Below are positions 1-4,755 of a stretch of DNA of 5,307 bases, one piece after another (the stretch's first letter is position 1; every line of letters begins with the position of its first letter). The position numbers were made by a program, and so were the translations under genes. The DNA lies in assembly GCA_002393965.1 (NCBI GenBank), contig DGSL01000020.1, positions 388-5,694 on the forward strand, given 5' to 3'. The notes below the pieces were generated by a model. That model ran no database searches. It saw only the letters and a program-made list of their open reading frames with translations, and was not told where the DNA came from. The DNA is from Bacteroidales bacterium UBA4363 (GTDB lineage Bacteria; Bacteroidota; Bacteroidia; Bacteroidales; Paludibacteraceae).

Positions 1-6
1 TATTAT

Positions 7-49
7 AACGTCCCTACGGGACTCTACGTTTGTCTTGTTTCACAAGACA
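7..49. other. Two small hairpins at the left window edge
   Basis: A perfect 5-bp inverted repeat (GTCCC at 10-14, GGGAC at 18-22, 3-nt loop) is followed by a perfect 7-bp one (TGTCTTG at 31-37, CAAGACA at 43-49, 5-nt loop). The first can be extended by AACG at 7-10 with CGTT at 27-30 around a bulge. The second is followed by only four T on the plus strand (50-53), so it could be a weak terminator for a gene entering from the left. The pair could also be an intergenic palindromic (REP-like) element. The window begins too close to decide. Confidence 0.3.
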
Positions 50-70
50 TTTTGGGCGGGATGGAGGGTA

Positions 71-113
71 AAAAAAGAAATAAAAAAGCGCAGGATAGAT
101 CAATCCTGCGCTT
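71..113 (-). terminator. Intrinsic terminator after the malic enzyme gene
   Basis: A perfect 11-bp inverted repeat (86-96 with 103-113, arm AAGCGCAGGAT, 6-nt loop) reads on the minus strand as a GC-rich hairpin followed by a T-rich tail (85 down to 71, twelve T and one each of A and C breaking the run, ending in six T). It begins 29 bp after the TAA stop of the malic enzyme gene. This is a textbook rho-independent terminator and marks the end of the pyrK-pyrD-malic enzyme transcript. It also shows that the malic enzyme gene really ends here. Confidence 0.9.
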
Positions 114-142
114 GGGAAAACGAAACGTTCATTTTATCTTTC

Positions 143-1459
143 TTATCGCTCTACGTTGCCGAAGCAGTAAGGGTATTTACCACCCTCGCGATACTTGAGA
201 CGGTTACGGAGTTGAGCTTTGTATTCGTCCCAGTCATTGATGGAGCGGCGTGCGACGCCAGACTCCATGGCTGCTTTTGCAACAGCAACGGAGACCACCT
301 CCAGCAAACGAGGATCGAAAGGTTTCGGGATAAAATAGTCGTGTCCGAAAGACAGCGACTTCAGTCCGTAGGCTTTCAGTACGGAAGCAGGGACCGGTTC
401 CTTGGCCAGGGATGCGATGGCTTTTACGGCAGCGACCTTCATTTCCTCGTTGATGGCACGCGCCTGAACGTCGAGTGCACCACGGAAGATATACGGGAAT
501 CCGAGTACGTTGTTGATCTGGTTCGGATAGTCAGAGCGTCCCGTTGCGACGAGCACATCCTTGCGGGTCATGACTGCCTCTTCGTATTTAATTTCCGGGT
601 TCGGGTTGGCCAGAGCGAAGACAATCGGATTTTCAGCCATGGTACGCAGCATATCCTGTGAGAGGACATTGGCGGTGGAAACGCCGAGGAAGGCATCAGC
701 TCCGACCAGTGCTTCCTGAAGCGTATTGAGGTTACGGCTGGTGATGAACTGTTGTTTCTCTTCGTTGAGGTCGGTACGAGACTCATTGATAACGCCTTTC
801 GAGTCGCACATCACGACATTCTCGCGACGTACGCCCATCGTAATGAGCAGATTGGTGCAGGCAATGGCTGCTGAACCGGCACCGTTCACTACGAGTTTGA
901 TATCCTCGATCTGTTTGCCCGTGATTTCAAGTGCGTTGACGAATCCGGAAGAAACGATGATGGCCGTTCCATGCTGGTCGTCGTGCATGAGAGGTATGTG
1001 GAGTTCCTCCTTGAGTCGTCGTTCGATGTGGAAGCACTCCGGAGCCTTGATATCCTCCAGGTTGATTCCTCCGAAGGTAGGTGCGATGGCTTTAACGATC
1101 TCGACAAACTTGTCTGGGTCATTCTCATCGATTTCGATATCGAAAACATCAACGTCAGCAAAAATCTTGAAGAGCAGTCCTTTGCCCTCCATTACGGGTT
1201 TGCCGGCGATGGCACCGATGTTGCCCAGTCCGAGCACTGCCGTTCCGTTGGAAATGACAGCCACGAGGTTGCCCTTGTTGGTATATTGATAGGCATCCAT
1301 GGGATTGTCCTTGATCTTGAGGCAAGGTTGTGCCACGCCCGGAGTATAGGCGAGTGCCAAATCATCCTGTGTTTCCGCTTGCTTGGTCGGGATCACCTGC
1401 AGTTTGCCAGGACGTCCCTGTGAGTGATACTTCAGCGCATCTTCGTTTGTTAGACTCAT
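143..1459 (-). CDS. NADP-type malic enzyme, MaeB-like, without PTA domain
   Basis: Oxidative decarboxylation of L-malate to pyruvate and CO2 with reduction of NAD(P)+, in the cytosol; it links the dicarboxylate pool to pyruvate and supplies NADPH. The 438-residue protein follows the malic domain of E. coli MaeB from end to end. Visible are LAYTPGV with the catalytic Tyr38, GKPVMEGK with the catalytic Lys93, metal ligands Glu135 and Asp136 in NLEDIKAPE and Asp161 in HDDQHGT, the Rossmann loop NGAGSAA (192-198), ALANPNPE (282-289) and TGRSDYPNQINNVL (306-319). I chose the ATG at 1459 because MSLTNEDALKYH aligns with the MaeB N-terminus; the frame stays open to a TTG at 1519, but that would run back into pyrD. 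MaeB proteins are usually about 760 residues with a C-terminal phosphotransacetylase-like domain. Here the similarity stops near residue 418, a short tail follows, and the terminator comes at once. Cofactor preference cannot be read from the sequence. It is the last gene of the pyr operon, 52 bp after pyrD. Confidence 0.93.
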   Translation of the reverse strand: MSLTNEDALKYHSQGRPGKLQVIPTKQAETQDDLALAYTPGVAQPCLKIKDNPMDAYQYTNKGNLVAVISNGTAVLGLGNIGAIAGKPVMEGKGLLFKIFADVDVFDIEIDENDPDKFVEIVKAIAPTFGGINLEDIKAPECFHIERRLKEELHIPLMHDDQHGTAIIVSSGFVNALEITGKQIEDIKLVVNGAGSAAIACTNLLITMGVRRENVVMCDSKGVINESRTDLNEEKQQFITSRNLNTLQEALVGADAFLGVSTANVLSQDMLRTMAENPIVFALANPNPEIKYEEAVMTRKDVLVATGRSDYPNQINNVLGFPYIFRGALDVQARAINEEMKVAAVKAIASLAKEPVPASVLKAYGLKSLSFGHDYFIPKPFDPRLLEVVSVAVAKAAMESGVARRSINDWDEYKAQLRNRLKYREGGKYPYCFGNVER

Positions 1460-1511
1460 GACTTCGTTTTGTGAAAGTAAGATTATGTATTTTAAGATTT
1501 CAGATAATTTC

Positions 1512-2426
1512 TCATACAATCAGTGCTCCAGTCAGTTCGGTGACTGAGTTCATGCCATTTTGGTCGAGGTATTCATTGATTCCGCATATGATCTCCTCTC
1601 CCACTGCGGGGTTGATGAAATTTGCAGTACCGACCTCCACAGCGCTGGCTCCGGCGAGCAGGAACTCGACGGCGTCGGTTGCGTTCATGATGCCACCGAG
1701 TCCGACGACAGGCACCGAGAGCACTTTACTCACCTGCCATACCATCCTCAGTGCGACGGGTTTGACGCAAGGTCCGGAGAGTCCTCCAGTCACGGTTGAG
1801 AGAACCGGTCGTCGAGTGCGAGCATCGATGGCCATACCCATCAGTGTATTGATCAGCGATACGGAGTCGGCTCCTGCCTCTTCGACAGCGAGGGCCATGT
1901 CCGTGATGCTGGTGACGTTGGGTGTAAGTTTGACCATCAGGTGTTTCGAATAGACGTTCCGGACGGCGCTTACGACCTCTTTTGCCACCTTCGGGTCGGT
2001 TCCGAACGTCATGCCGCCCTGCTTCACGTTCGGGCAGCTGATATTCAGTTCGATGGCTGGAATCGAGTCCAACTCGTTGATTTTCGCTGCCGTGGCGACA
2101 TAATCCTCGACAGATGACCCGGAGACGTTCACGATCATGTTGGTGGCGGTATCCTTGATGTCAGGATAGATTTTCTCCACGAAATAGTCCACGCCCTTGT
2201 TCTGTAGTCCGACGGCATTGAGCATGCCGGAAGGAGTTTCTGCCATTCTCGGGTAGGGATTTCCCTCGCGGTGGTGCAGTGTGGTTCCTTTGACGATGAT
2301 GCCTCCCAGGCGTGAGATGTCCATAAAGTCTGCATACTCCGTACCGTAGCCGAACGTGCCGGAGGCTGTCATGACGGGATTGCTGAGAGTCAGTCCCTTC
2401 CCTAAGTCCACTTTCAGATCTGCCAT
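1512..2426 (-). CDS. pyrD: Dihydroorotate dehydrogenase, class 1B catalytic subunit
   Basis: Fourth step of de novo pyrimidine synthesis: oxidises dihydroorotate to orotate with FMN, passing electrons to the PyrK subunit. The 304 residues are a full-length TIM-barrel [17 protein letters not shown] (17-28), VKGTT with Lys46, [10 protein letters not shown] (68-76 region), NISCPN with the active-site base Cys131, KLTPN with Lys166, SLINT around Asn193, TGGLSGP (213-219) and the FMN-phosphate region VGLGGI (241-246). A Cys rather than a Ser as base separates class 1 from membrane-bound class 2 enzymes, and the adjacent pyrK assigns it to class 1B (NAD+-linked PyrDB/PyrK heterotetramer). The ATG at 2426 gives the family N-terminus MADLKVDLG. 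The frame is open upstream to 2555, but that extension is Arg-rich sequence opposite pyrK codons and is rejected. The first 13 bp overlap the end of pyrK, which suggests translational coupling and balanced subunit amounts. Cytosolic. Confidence 0.97.
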   Translation of the reverse strand: MADLKVDLGKGLTLSNPVMTASGTFGYGTEYADFMDISRLGGIIVKGTTLHHREGNPYPRMAETPSGMLNAVGLQNKGVDYFVEKIYPDIKDTATNMIVNVSGSSVEDYVATAAKINELDSIPAIELNISCPNVKQGGMTFGTDPKVAKEVVSAVRNVYSKHLMVKLTPNVTSITDMALAVEEAGADSVSLINTLMGMAIDARTRRPVLSTVTGGLSGPCVKPVALRMVWQVSKVLSVPVVGLGGIMNATDAVEFLLAGASAVEVGTANFINPAVGEEIICGINEYLDQNGMNSVTELTGALIV

Positions 2427-3190
2427 TTCAAGTCGTTGATATTGAATACCGGTCCGTCGGCGCATACGCGCTGATGTCCATTCCGGGTGTCTTCCACGCA
2501 ACACAGGCATGCGCCGATGCCGCATGCCATGCGATTCTCCAGTGACACCTCGCAAGGGATGTCGTGGGAGGCGGCGTACTGAGCGATAGCCTTCATCATC
2601 GGGGTCGGTCCGCAGGCGAAGACGCCGTCGAACTTCTCGGAAGAAAGAACGCTATGCTGCGTGACAAAGCCTTTTTCGCCTAGGCTGCCGTCCTCGGTCG
2701 TGAGGAATACGCGTCCAAACTTTTCGTACTCATCGAGTTCGTTGAGGTCCAGTGCTTTGCGTGCTCCGAGCAGGAAAGTCGGTTCGACTCCCAGATTCCG
2801 GAACGCCGCGCCGAGCATGAGAAGCGGAGCCACTCCTACGCCACCGCCTACCAGAAGCGGATGGCGGTAGTCATTGTCCGTTGCGTTGAATCCATTGCCG
2901 AGCGGATAGACGAGGTTGAGCCGATTGCCACGTTGAATGGAAGAGAGCGCAGTGGTTCCCTTGCCTGCTTTCTGGATCAGGAGCCACATCTCGTTGCGTT
3001 CTTTATCGACGAAATGGATGGAAATGGGACGGCGGAGCAGAACGTCGGTCTGGTCGATGCGAACCTCGGCGAACTGACCTGGCCGGCAGTCCAACAGCGG
3101 AGATTCGCCACGCAGAATGAGCCGGTAGTATTGACCATTGGGCATCGTTGTGAGCGATTCGACCACGAGGTCCGCCATTTCCTTCTTCAT
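2414..3190 (-). CDS. pyrK: Dihydroorotate dehydrogenase electron-transfer subunit
   Basis: The FAD and [2Fe-2S] subunit that takes electrons from FMN in PyrD and delivers them to NAD+. The 258 residues match the family length (about 260). An N-terminal FAD-binding barrel holds RRPISI (53-58). The nucleotide-binding domain has GGGVGVAP (115-122) and CGPTPMM (193-199). The cluster ligands are Cys223, Cys228, Cys231 and Cys243, spaced C-x4-C-x2-C-x11-C exactly as in known PyrK; Cys230 is an extra cysteine beside the cluster. Start: ATG at 3190, with a second ATG at 3178 (MADLV) also possible; homologues would decide. No clear Shine-Dalgarno sequence precedes it, normal for Bacteroidetes. It is the first gene of the operon, about 95 bp downstream of a recognisable promoter, with a leader that can form alternative hairpins. 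Confidence 0.96.
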   Translation of the reverse strand: MKKEMADLVVESLTTMPNGQYYRLILRGESPLLDCRPGQFAEVRIDQTDVLLRRPISIHFVDKERNEMWLLIQKAGKGTTALSSIQRGNRLNLVYPLGNGFNATDNDYRHPLLVGGGVGVAPLLMLGAAFRNLGVEPTFLLGARKALDLNELDEYEKFGRVFLTTEDGSLGEKGFVTQHSVLSSEKFDGVFACGPTPMMKAIAQYAASHDIPCEVSLENRMACGIGACLCCVEDTRNGHQRVCADGPVFNINDLKWQI

Positions 3191-3231
3191 AATCCGGTAA
3201 TTGTCTTGTAATTTCTGTTAGAGTTGAACGA

Positions 3232-3270
3232 GTCCGGTTCTGAGTTGTTCCGAAGAGGACGGAACCGAAC
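3232..3270 (-). promoter_or_regulatory. pyrK leader with two competing hairpins
   Basis: In the untranslated leader between the predicted promoter and pyrK, two stems share bases. The long one pairs 3262-3270 with 3232-3240 (9 bp, one G-U pair). The short one pairs CGGAAC at 3260-3265 with GTTCCG at 3247-3252 (6 bp, 7-nt loop). Both use 3262-3265, so they cannot form together. There is no T-run after either, so this is not a classical terminator-type attenuator. It could affect translation or RNA stability in response to pyrimidine supply, but that is inference; hairpins this size also occur by chance. Confidence 0.35.
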
Positions 3271-3284
3271 ATTCATCAATTTTG

Positions 3285-3316
3285 CAAAGATAATGTTTTT
3301 CCACCTCTCCTGCAAA
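3285..3316 (-). promoter_or_regulatory. Bacteroidetes-type promoter for the pyrK operon
   Basis: On the minus strand TTTG (3316-3313) is followed after exactly 20 bp by TATCTTTG (3292-3285). This matches the Bacteroides primary sigma consensus of -33 TTTG and -7 TAnnTTTG with usual spacing. Transcription should begin a few bases past 3285, near 3280, leaving a leader of about 90 nt before pyrK. It directly follows the leftward terminator at 3355-3396. Confidence 0.8.
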
Positions 3317-3354
3317 AGAAAGGTCGATAGCAAAAGAAGAAACAGGGAGCGACA

Positions 3355-3396
3355 GTGAAAAGAAAAGACGTGAAAACAGGAATAGTTTTCACGTCT
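3355..3396 (-). terminator. Leftward intrinsic terminator with no obvious gene
   Basis: A perfect 12-bp inverted repeat (3366-3377 with 3385-3396, arm AGACGTGAAAAC, 7-nt loop) is followed on the minus strand by TTTTCTTTTC. On the plus strand no T-run follows, so it points left. It lies 39 bp upstream of the -33 box of the pyrK promoter and would insulate the operon from read-through. No convincing minus-strand gene enters it from the right, so the transcript it would end is unknown. A weak 36-codon ORF stops inside its outer arm. Confidence 0.65.
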
Positions 3397-3505
3397 ATAG
3401 TGGTTGTCGGAAGTGATTAGAAATTATATTTAATAAGACTGACAAACAATCACTTAGTAGTCGAATTCTAAAGTGCATTCCAACTAAAGAAGCATCTTTG
3501 ACCAT
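3395..3505 (-). CDS. Doubtful 36-aa ORF before the terminator
   Basis: An ATG at 3505 opens a 36-codon frame ending in TAG at 3395-3397, exactly at the outer edge of the leftward terminator hairpin. The peptide starts MVKDASLVGMHF and has a hydrophobic middle stretch (LLSDCLSVLLNII, residues 16-28) and a basic end (NHFRQPL). I recognise no family. No promoter or ribosome-binding site is evident upstream, and the same frame is open without a start for about 25 codons further upstream. Its only support is position: a short leftward frame ending at a leftward terminator. It may be a small protein, the tail of a decayed gene, or chance. Confidence 0.15.
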   Translation of the reverse strand: MVKDASLVGMHFRIRLLSDCLSVLLNIISNHFRQPL

Positions 3506-3739
3506 GATGATCAGAGAGCAGAATTCACGCAGGATTCGATGTGTACATGGAAGGCATAAAAATGGTGTGTGTTTACTTGTTTTTCATCCATAGTTGGTCT
3601 TTGTTTCTCGCTTCAAGCGCTTTGGGCCAAAAGAGTTTCTCCAAATTAAAAATTATTATAGTCCCCCACCCCTATCTAGGAATAAAAACATACACAGAAA
3701 AGAAAGCAGACGAAAGAACAGAGTGGGTCCATAGTGGGG
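3506..3739. other. Non-coding stretch, nothing recognised
   Basis: No convincing gene, promoter or structured RNA is visible in these 234 bases. A plus-strand frame (3541-3819, GTG start) is open across it, but it begins without a ribosome-binding site, has no recognisable protein features and runs straight into the tandem repeat. A C-rich run occurs at 3661-3672. Confidence 0.5.
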
Positions 3740-3937
3740 TAATATTGTTTCAACATTGCCTTATATATGACTTATGTATAATTCATATATGCTTTATGTA
3801 TATCTTATCTATACTTTAACTATGCTATATCTATACTATATCTATGCCTTATCTATGTTTTATCTATGCTTTATCTATGTTTCAAGTATGCTTTATCTAT
3901 GTTTCAAGTATGCTTTATCTATGTTTCAAATATGTTA
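3740..3937. repeat. Tandem array of 11-bp AT-rich units
   Basis: The sequence divides in constant 11-bp phase. From 3762 to 3937 there are 16 units and two weaker ones precede them from 3740. The core unit is TATCTATGTTT or TATCTATGCTT. Units at 3850, 3872, 3894 and 3916 are identical (TATCTATGTTT); those at 3883 and 3905 are CAAGTATGCTT. Hence 3872-3893 and 3894-3915 are identical 22-bp copies, followed by a diverged third (3916-3937). Units grow more alike from left to right, as expected for an array that expanded by slippage at its right end and decayed at the left. The consensus has no plus-strand stop codon, which explains the spurious Tyr/Leu-rich frame across it. The spacing is close to one helical turn, so features of each unit face the same side of the DNA. 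Confidence 0.92.
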
Positions 3938-4040
3938 TAAGAGTGAAGTAATAGTAAGGCTGATGTGGAGTGGGATGCGAGGAGAATGCGAATGGAAGGA
4001 GGTGGCAGAACAAAGCCGGAAGGTATCGATGTGGCTCTAA

Positions 4041-4385
4041 AAGTGAGTGAAAAGAGAGGAAGAAGGGGTAAGATGTGAAGAAGAAGATCATGACGGAGGT
4101 TATGATAAAAAGAAAGAATGAAAAAAACGAAGGATGGTGGCAGGATAGAGAGAATGAAAGTAGAGAAAGAGGATGGCGGATGATGAAAAAAATAAGAGAG
4201 AAAAAGGAAAAATTGGAAAAGTAATGGAAGGTAAGTCAGGAAGGGAGAAGGATGGACAAAGGGAATACAAGGTAAGAGAGAAAGGTAGAGATAAGAACAA
4301 GAATAAGAATAAGAATAAGTACGGAGAGAGAATGTCTGGATTGAGAAATAAAGATGCCAAGAATAAGAAGCTAAGGGGAAGAAAC
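4041..4385. other. Long purine-rich tract (plus strand)
   Basis: The plus strand is dominated by G and A. By hand count 40 of the 240 bases at 4081-4320 are pyrimidines, so 83% are purines; the bias fades on both sides. It contains many GAAGA, AAGAGAG and GGAAGG words and a small AATAAG hexamer array. Frames on both strands stay open here: a Lys/Glu/Arg-rich one on plus (4173-4436) and a Ser/Phe/Leu/Pro-rich one on minus (3919-4395). Both read like translations of biased composition rather than proteins. No function can be assigned from sequence. Confidence 0.85.
4290..4319 (+). repeat. AATAAG hexamer microsatellite
   Basis: Five 6-bp units in a row: GATAAG, AACAAG, then three identical AATAAG (4302-4319). 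It lies inside the purine-rich tract. As codons it would give a Lys-Asn repeat, but no real gene is evident. Such short arrays can change length by slippage. Confidence 0.8.
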
Positions 4386-4676
4386 GATTTTGCAAATGGA
4401 CGAAGATGGACGTTTCATTTATATTGCCTACCTTAGCGCACCTTTTTTGTAGTCGGCGTAGGGGTAAAAGACGGAGAAGAAACGGGAATCAAGCTCCCAT
4501 TCATGCCTTAAAAACAGGGTTCTCCCCTATTTAAGTTTAGAATAAAAAAAACACATCATAAGCCGTGCGAAGAGATATATTGCAAACACAAGAAACATCT
4601 ATTCGGAGATAATCGAGCCATATATCTGTCCACTCATTCGGAGAAGGGGCAAGAAGAAAGAAAAATAAGGGACCGC
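4386..4676. other. Non-coding A-rich stretch with small repeats
   Basis: No gene is visible. Small structures present: an imperfect hairpin at 4507-4535 (CTTAAA with TTTAAG, an internal loop, then AGGG with CCCT); an 8-bp inverted repeat AGATATAT at 4573-4580 with ATATATCT at 4620-4627; and a 9-bp direct repeat ATTCGGAGA at 4601-4609 and 4636-4644. None is followed by a convincing T-run, and I found no good match to TTTG/TAnnTTTG for an rseP promoter. Each alone could be chance. Confidence 0.45.
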
Positions 4677-4692
4677 AGGAGGTGTAGAGAAA

Positions 4693-4755
4693 TTGAAAAA
4701 CCGTGCCTCTCGCCTATTATATCAAATGAAAAGAAAAACAAAATTTAAGACATGA
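4693..4755 (+). CDS. Possible 20-aa leader ORF overlapping the rseP start
   Basis: AGGAGGTG at 4677-4684 is a perfect Shine-Dalgarno match, rare before Bacteroidetes genes. About 9 bases after AGGAGG a TTG (4693) opens a 20-codon frame ending in TGA at 4753-4755, which overlaps the rseP ATG as ATGA. An in-frame ATG at 4726 would give a 9-residue version. The peptide is strongly basic (ends MKRKTKFKT). It could couple translation into rseP. A TTG start, A-rich sequence and a lineage that makes little use of Shine-Dalgarno sites all argue for caution. Confidence 0.15.
   Translation: MKNRASRLLYQMKRKTKFKT

Noticed and set aside
35..661. Long plus-strand frame opposite the malic enzyme gene
   Set aside because: Antisense shadow of a gene with clear catalytic motifs; it also crosses the operon terminator and has no recognisable protein features.
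1460..1519. N-terminal extension of the malic enzyme from a TTG at 1519
   Set aside because: It would run back into the pyrD coding end, uses a rare start and adds 20 residues not found in MaeB; the ATG at 1459 matches the family start.
2427..2555. N-terminal extension of PyrD
   Set aside because: The extra 43 residues are Arg-rich, lie opposite pyrK codons and are not part of DHOD proteins; MADLKVDLG is the family N-terminus.
3525..3545. tRNA-like 3' end on the minus strand (TCGAATCCTGCG), possible att site
   Set aside because: Only about 12 bases resemble a T-arm; the matching 5' half of the T-stem and the rest of a tRNA are missing, and no integrase or direct repeat supports an attachment site.
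3541..3819. 92-codon plus-strand frame with a hydrophobic start
   Set aside because: GTG start without a ribosome-binding site, no family resemblance, and its last third is translated tandem repeat.
3740..3937. CRISPR array or plasmid iterons
   Set aside because: Units abut with no spacers and no cas genes are present; no replication initiator gene or DnaA-box cluster was seen.
3774..4040. 88-codon Tyr/Leu/Met-rich frame, possibly a membrane or repeat protein
   Set aside because: The 11-bp unit has no plus-strand stop codon and 11 is not a multiple of 3, so an 11-residue periodic open frame arises automatically; the rest is purine-biased sequence.
3919..4395. 158-codon minus-strand frame rich in Phe, Leu, Ser and Pro
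   Set aside because: Direct outcome of pyrimidine-rich composition on this strand; no domain, signal or start context.
4173..4436. 87-codon Lys/Glu/Arg/Asn-rich frame, possibly a disordered basic protein
   Set aside because: Composition mirrors the purine tract and the AATAAG microsatellite; no ribosome-binding site or known family. Kept as composition rather than gene.
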